From an uncultured Bulleidia sp. (GTDB lineage: Bacteria; Bacillota_I; Bacilli_A; Erysipelotrichales; Erysipelotrichaceae), in contig CAKVLT010000077.1 in assembly GCA_934757945.1 (NCBI GenBank), forward strand, positions 1-9,409: DNA of 9,409 nucleotides, written 5' to 3'. A program made the translations under genes and the position numbers. The notes under the pieces were generated by a model. The model made no database searches, was not told where the DNA came from, and saw only the letters and a program-made list of their open reading frames with translations. The stretch's first letter is position 1; each line of letters begins with the position of its first letter. Below are positions 1-5,984 of the stretch, piece by piece.

Positions 1-1
1 T

Positions 2-1549
2 AATAGAACTCCGTTGGAATTTATTGAGAGCGGAGATACTGTCAGTGGTGTAACATTAAAAACCAGTGGACAGTTTATTCAAACAGTCGAAGTATTATAT
101 GATTTAAAACTGATATCTGATAGAAAGAGGACAATATTATTATTAGGCAATACTAAAGAAGTTCAGGGATTTATTAATCAAAATCTTGTAGATACCAGAT
201 ATATCATTCGTGAGTTTATGTCAATTTTGAATGCCTACAATAAATATCATAACTATACTACTCATGTTGTATGTATGCGTTCTGCATTTACAAGTATGTA
301 CAGAAGGGCTTTTAGACTGGAAAAGAATCGTGATTTTGGTGATCAGCATCATGCACATGATGCTGCAATGCTGATAGTAGCAGATAAGACATTGTCACAA
401 TATTATCCAAATTATGATAGAAGAAGACCTGGTGAAGGTGGAATGAATAAAACATATTCTGATTTTATTCAGCAAATGCTTTCTGATGATAAAGCAAAGA
501 AAAATGCTCTTCAATACTTCATTTATGGTATGTTCAGACAGGCATATGGATTATCTTATGCGGATAGTGAATCTATTATTTCACAAATTAAAAGAATGAC
601 ACCTTTCTATTCCAACAAAGTTGAAAAGAATTATAAAGGGGAATATTTTAAGGCTAATCCTTTGAAACAAAAAAAATATTCGGATACTGCTGTTCTTTCA
701 ATTTTAGGGATTAATAATGAAAAGCATGTATATACAGGTGTTGAATGTGTTGCAACAGATTTTTATAAAATTTCGGAAGGGAAAACTATTAAAAAACATG
801 TTGCAATATCCATTCCTAAAATTATTATAGATTCTGAAGGACATATAAATAAAGAAAAATATATTGCGCTAATTAAATATCATTACAAAGTTACAGAATT
901 ATTAGATGAAAATGGCAACTTGAAAATGCAATTTTTTAGGTTTAGAGCATTTAAAAATGATATTATCTATGATACTGAAAAGAAATGTCCTGTGATTTTT
1001 TTGGGTGGAAGTATTACACGTAAATCCATTGAATTATCAAATATAAGTATATTTTCGTATAACAATATTTATTCTTTTGGCGATGTTGTTCGTAAGAAGT
1101 TGATTGATGTTTTTAACCTTAAATCGAAGTTTAATCCGGAGGGAGAAGAATTTAAAAAAGACGCCAAGAAAAATTATTTAGACTATGTGAATAGAATGTT
1201 AAATTGGCATCTTGATAATCAAAAACTTTCACGAGTATTCAACCAGTTGAAAAATGATAATACTATATATACTTTTTCTAATCATATTGCTTTGATAGAT
1301 TTATTATTAAGGCAAAAAATTACTATATTTGAAAATAATGATGGAAGAATTCGTTTTTCTGCCACTGAACATCTGAAAATGTATAAAGATGCACAATATG
1401 TTAAACTTAAATACAGCATTCTTGGGCTAAGGTTTATACAGTTGCCAAATGGAGGTTTAAGCATAGTTTCTCCAAAAGAAAAGCCTGGTGCATTTTCTAA
1501 AATAACTAAAGAAGAATTCTCTTGGAATATTTCCAAGGAAGATTTATAA
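2..1549 (+). CDS. cas9: Cas9, C-terminal part (5' end outside window)
   Basis: RNA-guided DNA endonuclease of a type II CRISPR system; only the last 515 residues are here and the frame is open from base 2, so the true start lies upstream. Fragment residues 116-121 read HHAHDA, the RuvC-III motif; the second His and the Asp (bases 350-352 and 359-361) match the catalytic His983 and Asp986 of S. pyogenes Cas9. Just before it, FINQNLVDTRYI resembles FIKRQLVETRQI of SpCas9, so the window starts near SpCas9 residue 870, at the end of the HNH domain or its linker. The remaining ~390 residues are Lys-rich and correspond to late RuvC plus the PAM-interacting domain; the length fits a full protein of about 1,380 aa. 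The PAM cannot be read from this. The gene is followed at once by the tracrRNA, cas1, cas2 and csn2, which makes it subtype II-A. Confidence 0.96.
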   Translation, partial: NRTPLEFIESGDTVSGVTLKTSGQFIQTVEVLYDLKLISDRKRTILLLGNTKEVQGFINQNLVDTRYIIREFMSILNAYNKYHNYTTHVVCMRSAFTSMYRRAFRLEKNRDFGDQHHAHDAAMLIVADKTLSQYYPNYDRRRPGEGGMNKTYSDFIQQMLSDDKAKKNALQYFIYGMFRQAYGLSYADSESIISQIKRMTPFYSNKVEKNYKGEYFKANPLKQKKYSDTAVLSILGINNEKHVYTGVECVATDFYKISEGKTIKKHVAISIPKIIIDSEGHINKEKYIALIKYHYKVTELLDENGNLKMQFFRFRAFKNDIIYDTEKKCPVIFLGGSITRKSIELSNISIFSYNNIYSFGDVVRKKLIDVFNLKSKFNPEGEEFKKDAKKNYLDYVNRMLNWHLDNQKLSRVFNQLKNDNTIYTFSNHIALIDLLLRQKITIFENNDGRIRFSATEHLKMYKDAQYVKLKYSILGLRFIQLPNGGLSIVSPKEKPGAFSKITKEEFSWNISKEDL

Positions 1550-1550
1550 T
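1522..1550 (+). promoter_or_regulatory. tracrRNA promoter inside the cas9 3' end
   Basis: A -35-like box TTGGAA (1522-1527) is followed, after exactly 17 bp, by a consensus TATAAT (1545-1550). The -10 box overlaps the cas9 stop codon TAA (1547-1549). Transcription would start near G1557, one base before the anti-repeat. The -35 matches 4 of 6 consensus bases. The agreement of spacing, -10 and RNA start is inference from sequence, not measured. Confidence 0.72.
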
Positions 1551-1556
1551 AAATGT

Positions 1557-1641
1557 GTCAAATAATACGAACGAATATAATCCTTAAAAGAATTAAGTCG
1601 TTCTAAAACTATTAAAAATGGTCGATTGTGGCCATTTTTTT
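1557..1641 (+). ncRNA. tracrRNA (trans-activating CRISPR RNA)
   Basis: About 85 nt RNA that pairs with the repeat part of each crRNA so that Cas9 can load the guide; in type II systems the duplex is cut by RNase III. Bases 1558-1584 are complementary to repeat positions 8-34 with one mismatch and two G-U pairs. A UAA bulge (1585-1587) faces a single G of the crRNA, and AAGAAT (1588-1593) forms a six-pair lower stem with repeat positions 1-6, closed by a G-U pair. This stem-bulge-stem layout is that of SpCas9 guides. The next stretch (1594-1613), where the nexus should be, has no convincing stem, and the RNA ends in the hairpin at 1614-1641. Complementarity requires crRNA to be read from the + strand. 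It lies between cas9 and cas1, with a promoter in the cas9 3' end. Confidence 0.92.
1614..1641 (+). terminator. tracrRNA terminator hairpin
   Basis: Bases 1614-1623 pair with 1630-1639 (10 bp including one G-U), with a six-base loop GATTGT and a run of seven T at 1635-1641. It doubles as the 3' hairpin of the tracrRNA. It sits 15 bp upstream of the cas1 start and may limit readthrough from cas9 into the adaptation genes. Confidence 0.82.
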
Positions 1642-1656
1642 AAATCCAGGAAGATT

Positions 1657-2553
1657 ATGGGCTGGAAAACTGTCATTATCGGCACAGAAGCAAAAGTTTC
1701 ATTATCCTTAGATAAATTAAGAATAACAATAGGTACTGATTTTCAGAATATACCAATAGTAGAGATAAATACTGTTATATTCAGCCATAACAGAGTAGTA
1801 ATTACAATCCCTTTATTGGTGGCCTTGGTAGAACATAATATAAATGTAATTCTATGTGATTCAAAAAATGATCCAGTAGGGGTATTTTTGCCATTTAATG
1901 GTCATTCGTTGGTTTTTAAAAGGCTATATTCTCAAATAACTTGGAAGATTACAAGGAAAAAGAAATTGTGGAAAAGAATCATTGAACAGAAGATTCAAAG
2001 TGAAATTGATGCGTTGGAATTAGAAGGTGCTAAATCTTCTACATTAGTGAAATTAAAAGAATTGAAAATATCAGTATGTACTGATGATAACACTAATAGA
2101 GAAGCGATTGCTGCACGCTTGTATTTCCATGAGATGTTTGGTGATTACTTTATTAGAGGAGGTGCAGATGTTCAAAACTATTCTATGAATTACGGATACA
2201 AAATCCTGGCCAGTCACATTTCAAGATGTATTGCATCAAGAGGCTTGTTAACACAATTGGGCATTCATCATAAAGGAGAATCTAATCCATTTAATCTTAC
2301 TTATGACTTTATTGAACCTTTTAGAGTAATTGTGGATTTATGGACTGTAGAAAATGTGAATGATCATTTTAATGCTTCGCATAAGCAAAAAGTTATAGGT
2401 TTATTAAATGCTAAAGTGTTCTTGAATGGAAAATGGATGCGTTTAAATGATGCTATGGAAGATATTATAGATTCATATATAGGCTTTTTGGAAGAAAGAA
2501 CCGATGAAATACTCGCTATTGAGATTTCTAAAGGAATTCGTGATGAAGAATGA
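1657..2553 (+). CDS. cas1: Cas1, spacer integrase (type II-A)
   Basis: Cas1 forms the Cas1-Cas2 integrase that inserts new spacers at the leader-proximal repeat. The start chosen (ATG 1657, protein MGWKTVIIGT…, 298 aa) matches the usual MGWRTV start of type II Cas1 and follows AGGAAG (1648-1653). The longer reading from ATG 1618 would begin inside the tracrRNA terminator and is rejected. The metal-binding triad is visible: Glu149 in NREAIAARLYF, His205 in LGIHHKGESNPFN and Glu220 in DFIEPFR, at spacings like those of S. pyogenes Cas1. The C-terminal half is all-helical as in the family. Its last 11 bases overlap the cas2 start, so the two are translationally coupled. Confidence 0.95.
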   Translation: MGWKTVIIGTEAKVSLSLDKLRITIGTDFQNIPIVEINTVIFSHNRVVITIPLLVALVEHNINVILCDSKNDPVGVFLPFNGHSLVFKRLYSQITWKITRKKKLWKRIIEQKIQSEIDALELEGAKSSTLVKLKELKISVCTDDNTNREAIAARLYFHEMFGDYFIRGGADVQNYSMNYGYKILASHISRCIASRGLLTQLGIHHKGESNPFNLTYDFIEPFRVIVDLWTVENVNDHFNASHKQKVIGLLNAKVFLNGKWMRLNDAMEDIIDSYIGFLEERTDEILAIEISKGIRDEE

Positions 2554-2896
2554 AAAGATACGATTTATGAGAATAATACTATTTTTTGATCTTCCTGTTA
2601 CAACTGCGCAAGGAAGAAGGGAATATCGTAGATTTGTAAAGTATTTAGATAGTGATGGATTTATTAGGATTCAAGAGTCTGTATTTTCAAAGCTATGCAT
2701 TAACGCTGATTCTGCTAAAACAATTGGTAAGAGAGTGATGTCTGAATGTCCGGAAAAAGGTGATGTTCGTTTTCTAGTAATAACTGAAACTCAATATCAA
2801 AATATTACTAATGTAAACGAGTCGTATTCACTGAGGGAGAAAATGTCAACAATTAATCGATGCATAATGATAGGAGGTATGAATGATGAAGATTAA
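2543..2896 (+). CDS. cas2: Cas2, integrase structural subunit
   Basis: Small ferredoxin-fold protein that bridges two Cas1 dimers in the spacer-integration complex. The start at ATG 2543 gives 117 aa (MKNEKIRFMRIILFFDLP…). It is preceded by AAGGA at 2531-2535 with a 7-nt gap. An in-frame ATG at 2504 would add 13 residues not seen in the family and lacks a comparable site. The beta-1 signature RIILFFDLP with Asp16 and the helix GRREYRRFVKYLDSDGFIRIQESVFSKL match type II-A Cas2 closely. The gene begins 11 nt inside cas1, and its own end overlaps csn2 by 14 nt, giving a compact cas1-cas2-csn2 cassette with coupled translation. Confidence 0.94.
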   Translation: MKNEKIRFMRIILFFDLPVTTAQGRREYRRFVKYLDSDGFIRIQESVFSKLCINADSAKTIGKRVMSECPEKGDVRFLVITETQYQNITNVNESYSLREKMSTINRCIMIGGMNDED

Positions 2897-3761
2897 GACG
2901 GAATCAAATTGTATATTGTTACCAGTAGATTCTGGGTTACATCTAATTTGTGAAAATGGTTTAAAAACAGAATTAATTGATTGCTTAACCGCTTATTTTA
3001 ATCAAAAGAAAAAAAGTAGATGTGTTATTTTAAATGATGATAATGAAATAGTTGATCCTAATGAGATGGTTTTTATTTATGTACCATCTAATGAAGATTA
3101 TTCTTCAACTTTTGGTTTTAAGCCGAAAACAGCATTAAATACAGAATTATCAAGAATTATAGAGACTAATCCCGAAATGTTTCAGTCAGTAGAATTGATT
3201 AGAAAAGACTTAAGAAATTTACTGACGGATGTAGGAATGATTAAATTTATGGAAATATTAACAGGAGGTTTAAGAAATCATCTTGAAATTACCACAAATA
3301 ATTTTACTCTTTCAAAATTGCTACAAACGTTAGAAATGAAATTTGAAGGTGCCAGCGAGCAAGAACAAATGATGGCTTTATATAATCTTTATTTATTTTT
3401 GAATAGGGACATAAGTTGTATTATTTATATTGATTTTTTGATTGATTTTGAAACAATGAATTGGTTATTACAAAAAAGAAGTGAAAACTATATTTTCTTG
3501 ATTAGTAATTCTAGTATTGAAGATAAATGGGCTGATTTATTTGATTCAATATTATTTGTGACAGAAAGTGATTTTGTTGAAAAAATTGAAGTCGAAAGAC
3601 GGAATGCAAAATTATTATCGTATGCACTGCAACCTATTGTTATGAAACACCCTGAATATCAAAGTGATAAAATATTTGAAATTATGAAACTTTTTGATGA
3701 TAAAACAATAAATTATTTTATAAAACTAGTTGCCGATAATTCTCTAAAAGCCTTTATTTAA
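2883..3761 (+). CDS. csn2: Csn2, type II-A adaptation protein (longer variant)
   Basis: Csn2 forms a ring around DNA ends and works with Cas1, Cas2 and Cas9 in spacer acquisition; its presence defines subtype II-A. The position (after cas2, before the array) and the sequence agree: EMVFIYVPSNEDYSST resembles the early strand region of S. pyogenes Csn2, and the stretch from about residue 140 to 230 (TLSKLLQTLEMKF, then IIYIDFLIDF, YIFLISN and ILFVTESDF) follows the order of its helix-strand segments. At 292 aa it is longer than the roughly 220-aa streptococcal short form; about 60 extra C-terminal residues are charged and look helical. Two adjacent ATG codons (2883, 2886) follow a strong AGGAGG (2872-2877), and either could serve. 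Identity is family-level by eye, so the Csn2 subfamily is not assigned. Confidence 0.87.
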   Translation: MMKIKTESNCILLPVDSGLHLICENGLKTELIDCLTAYFNQKKKSRCVILNDDNEIVDPNEMVFIYVPSNEDYSSTFGFKPKTALNTELSRIIETNPEMFQSVELIRKDLRNLLTDVGMIKFMEILTGGLRNHLEITTNNFTLSKLLQTLEMKFEGASEQEQMMALYNLYLFLNRDISCIIYIDFLIDFETMNWLLQKRSENYIFLISNSSIEDKWADLFDSILFVTESDFVEKIEVERRNAKLLSYALQPIVMKHPEYQSDKIFEIMKLFDDKTINYFIKLVADNSLKAFI

Positions 3762-3791
3762 GGCACATTTTAGCATATAATTTGCGTGACA
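3762..3791 (+). promoter_or_regulatory. CRISPR leader with TATAAT box
   Basis: Only 30 bp separate the csn2 stop codon from repeat 1. They contain a perfect TATAAT (3776-3781), which would start transcription near 3788, about 4 nt before the first repeat. No good -35 is seen: the best 17-bp-spaced hexamer, TTTATT at 3753-3758, lies inside the csn2 3' end. The functional leader (integration signal plus promoter) must therefore be very short or run into csn2. The opposite array end carries the degenerate repeat, which supports this as the leader side. Confidence 0.62.
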
Positions 3792-5144
3792 GTTCTTGAG
3801 GATTGTATTTATTCGTATTATTTGAACTAAAGAGTCAAGGCTGAGAAGCAAGAGTGCGTTCTTGAGGATTGTATTTATTCGTATTATTTGAACGAAAACT
3901 ACACTTATCTTGAAATCTTTTAGTTCTTGATGATTGTATTTATTCGTATTATTTGAACACAGCACTGAACGCAAGGCATCACCAAGAGTTCTTGAGGATT
4001 GTATTTATTCGTATTATTTGAACAGATTTCCGTCTGCGTCTTTGTAAAGGTCGTTCTTGAGGATTGTATTTATTCGTATTATTTGAACTAAATAAGGCTT
4101 TCATTTATGGGTTGATAAAAGTTCTTGAGGATTGTATTTATTCGTATTATTTGAACTGTGAATAACGAATTTTCCGGCAACTTCTGAGTTCTTGAGGATT
4201 GTATTTATTCGTATTATTTGAACTGAAGCATTGAAATTAATAGGTCTTTGCTGTTCTTGAGGATTGTATTTATTCGTATTATTTGAACCATAAAATTCAT
4301 TCTTTAGTATGTGCATAGTTCTTGAGGATTGTATTTATTCGTATTATTTGAACATAGTCTTGCTATGGGGAGACTTGATTTAAGTTCTTGAGGATTGTAT
4401 TTATTCGTATTATTTGAACAGCAACAGATGTATTATCATTTGATTCTGAGTTCTTGAGGATTGTATTTATTCGTATTATTTGAACCTAAACCTTGCAGTC
4501 CAGCTCCCTCTTACGTTCTTGAGGATTGTATTTATTCGTATTATTTGAACTAAAGCCGTATTTGAGTACAAGGTCGCTCGTTCTTGAGGATTGTATTTAT
4601 TCGTATTATTTGAACAATATTCCGTGAAGAACAATAAAACAGGAGAGTTCTTGAGGATTGTATTTATTCGTATTATTTGAACGCTTATTCTTTGTCAGGA
4701 TATGTGGGATAAGTTCTTGAGGATTGTATTTATTCGTATTATTTGAACTGAGTAACCTTCGTCTATGTAGATATGTATGTTCTTGAGGATTGTATTTATT
4801 CGTATTATTTGAACAGTGTTAGTTGATACGCAGTTCGGAGAAAAGTTCTTGAGGATTGTATTTATTCGTATTATTTGAACGGTACTGTTACAGAGACAGA
4901 AGCAACAACGTTCTTGAGGATTGTATTTATTCGTATTATTTGAACCAAACCCTCGGCACCTCTGATATTACTAAACGTTCTTGAGGATTGTATTTATTCG
5001 TATTATTTGAACATAGAATCTCTCGTGGAACCAAACTTGGATGTTCTTGAGGATTGTATTTATTCGTATTATTTGAACTATGGGAATTGCTAAATTTGCC
5101 AACTGGTGGTTCTTGAGGATTGTATTTATTCGTATTATTTCAAT
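3792..5144 (+). CRISPR. Type II-A CRISPR array, 21 repeats / 20 spacers
   Basis: Repeats are 36 bp, beginning GTTCTTGAGGATTG and ending TTCGTATTATTTGAAC, with GTTC/GAAC inverted ends. They start at 3792, 3858, 3923, 3988, 4053, 4121, 4188, 4253, 4318, 4384, 4450, 4515, 4580, 4647, 4713, 4779, 4845, 4910, 4977, 5043 and 5109. Spacers are 29-32 bp, mostly 29 or 30; the longest is 4089-4120. All repeats are identical except repeat 3, which has G to T at its 9th base (3931), and the last (5109-5144), which ends CAAT instead of GAAC. The tracrRNA pairs with the RNA copy of this strand, so crRNAs are transcribed left to right and each guide is a spacer plus the repeat to its right. No spacer is repeated and I recognise no target. 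Confidence 0.98.
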
Positions 5145-5224
5145 CAAATAAGGATACTAGACTTCTAACACATGAAGCACGGAAAATGTTTGACAGAGTT
5201 GTTAAAACATGGAATTATTTTCTT

Positions 5225-5312
5225 GGTAATAGAAACTCTGAATAGTTTACGAAGGAAAACACCATTAGAAATAATGGAGACAACGGTGCAACTCCGTTAA
5301 GCTTCTATTACT
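5225..5312 (+). ncRNA. Candidate structured RNA, closed four-stem fold
   Basis: Bases 5226-5234 (GTAATAGAA) pair perfectly with 5303-5311 (TTCTATTAC), and a G-U pair can extend this stem. Inside are three local hairpins: a weak one (AAACT 5233-5237 with AGTTT 5244-5248, competing for two bases of the outer stem); CCATTA (5262-5267), GAAA tetraloop, TAATGG (5272-5277); and AACGG (5282-5286), seven-base loop TGCAACT, CCGTT (5294-5298). The last arm resembles a tRNA T-arm or a group II intron domain I hairpin. I do not match it to a known riboswitch or ncRNA. A terminator follows 14 nt later. It may be a separate RNA or the 3' tail of the pre-crRNA. Confidence 0.45.
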
Positions 5313-5326
5313 TATGATATAACCTT

Positions 5327-5355
5327 AAGCAATCATTGGTGTGGTTGCTTTTTTT
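5327..5355 (+). terminator. Rho-independent terminator downstream of array
   Basis: AAGCAATCA (5327-5335) pairs with TGGTTGCTT (5342-5350) over 9 bp, with one G-U, around a six-base loop TTGGTG, followed by seven T (5349-5355). It is the first strong terminator after the array and probably ends the pre-crRNA transcript. Confidence 0.85.
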
Positions 5356-5418
5356 ATTAAGAAAAATGATGACTCCTCAGACACTTAAGTTTGAGAACTA
5401 TGTGATTTCAAAATGTAG

Positions 5419-5479
5419 ATAATTCAACGGGTTATAAAAGGCGTATTACTTATATTGAAGTACTTTTTTGTTGAATTAT
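5419..5479. repeat. Inverted repeat, 10-bp perfect arms
   Basis: ATAATTCAAC (5419-5428) is the exact reverse complement of GTTGAATTAT (5470-5479), separated by 41 bp. It overlaps the possible promoter of the downstream 75-aa gene. It could be paired operator half-sites, a transcript stem or a mobile-element end; nothing decides among these. Confidence 0.5.
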
Positions 5480-5482
5480 TAT
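5455..5482 (+). promoter_or_regulatory. Possible promoter for the 75-aa gene
   Basis: TTGAAG (5455-5460), 16 bp, then TATTAT (5477-5482). Both boxes are near consensus, but such pairs are easy to find by chance in AT-rich DNA. It would give a leader of about 100 nt before the ATG at 5593. Confidence 0.35.
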
Positions 5483-5592
5483 ATACAGTGCTTTTCAGGC
5501 ACAAAAATGGTTCTGGTAACTCTCTATACTAAATATGTAACTGAGAAATAGTATGTGAATACGTATTACTCTTTAAGGAAAGACGATTAGAT

Positions 5593-5820
5593 ATGGTTAC
5601 GTATGAAGAAGCTCTGAAGATTGCAAGAGAGAAAACATCAGGTTTTACACATTGTACTGAAATGGAAGAAGCGTTTATTTTTGGTAATTTAGATTCTTTA
5701 GACATTGGAGGCAACTTACCAATAGTCATAATGAAAAAGGATGGGTTTGCTACAATTATGCCAGAATATATTACGATGTGTCATGGTGGCAAAGAATTAA
5801 GACAATTCAAAATTGAATGA
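5593..5820 (+). CDS. Small conserved-looking protein, 75 aa, unknown function
   Basis: A soluble, acidic-to-neutral protein (MVTYEEALKIAREKTSGF…) with no signal peptide or membrane segment. An N-terminal helix (YEEALKIAREK) is followed by what look like beta strands: EEAFIFGN, LPIVIMKKDG, FATIMPEYI. The pattern 'EEALK…, aromatic/FIFGN…, GGNLPIVIMKKDG, MPEYI' reminds me of small Firmicute proteins of unknown role, but I cannot name a family. The start is ATG 5593; AAGGAAAG (5575-5582) is the only ribosome-site candidate and lies about 10-13 nt away, longer than usual. It is alone between two terminators, 449 bp after the CRISPR array, so a CRISPR role is not implied by operon structure. I infer that it is a real gene from codon-like protein composition and the absence of a better reading in other frames. 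Confidence 0.68.
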   Translation: MVTYEEALKIAREKTSGFTHCTEMEEAFIFGNLDSLDIGGNLPIVIMKKDGFATIMPEYITMCHGGKELRQFKIE

Positions 5821-5984
5821 GTTAAGACTTTAGAAACATGTAAAAATTTGTAATCAAACAATGATATACAGTTTGCTTTATTAGTTGATCTTCATATTTA
5901 AAGTAATGTTAAGAGAAAGGGGATACCAGAGTTGCTAAACAGATAGTAAGTAGCCGTTTAAATAAAACATTTGTTTTGTAAATT

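Larger units (their letters stand above)
5145..5592. other. Gene-free stretch after the array
   Basis: This 448-bp AT-rich stretch has no protein gene I can support. It holds the multi-hairpin element at 5225-5312, the terminator at 5327-5355, an inverted repeat with arms at 5419-5428 and 5470-5479, a small GTGC/GCAC hairpin near 5488-5502, and the upstream region of the 75-aa gene. A short open stretch ends at the TAG at 5243-5245, but it runs into the last repeat and has no start signal. Confidence 0.6.

Noticed and set aside
1282..1536. Reverse-strand open frame inside cas9
   Set aside because: It is a shadow of the cas9 reading frame.
14..1549. TTG at 14 as the start of the first gene
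   Set aside because: The frame is open back to base 2 and the protein matches Cas9 from about residue 870 onward, so this is an internal codon of a gene cut by the window edge.
1618..1656. 13-residue N-terminal extension of Cas1
   Set aside because: Its ATG lies in the stem of the tracrRNA terminator, it has no ribosome site, and family members begin at MGW.
2504..2542. 13-residue N-terminal extension of Cas2
   Set aside because: Out of line with family starts; AAGGA sits correctly for the ATG at 2543.
3744..4316. Reverse-strand open frames across the CRISPR array with repeated NNTNKYN peptides
   Set aside because: They are translations of the repeats themselves and carry no other coding signs.
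5116..5245. Open stretch ending HEARKMFDRVVKTWNYFLGN…, as a gene remnant
   Set aside because: It runs back into the last CRISPR repeat, has no start or ribosome site, and about 43 codons without a stop is unremarkable. No family is recognised.
5226..5311. A tRNA gene, because of the closed cloverleaf-like fold and T-arm-like hairpin
   Set aside because: The outer stem is 9 bp, four extra bases follow the T-like arm, the middle hairpin has a GAAA tetraloop rather than a 7-base anticodon loop, and T54-T55 reads TG. It is kept as an unassigned RNA.
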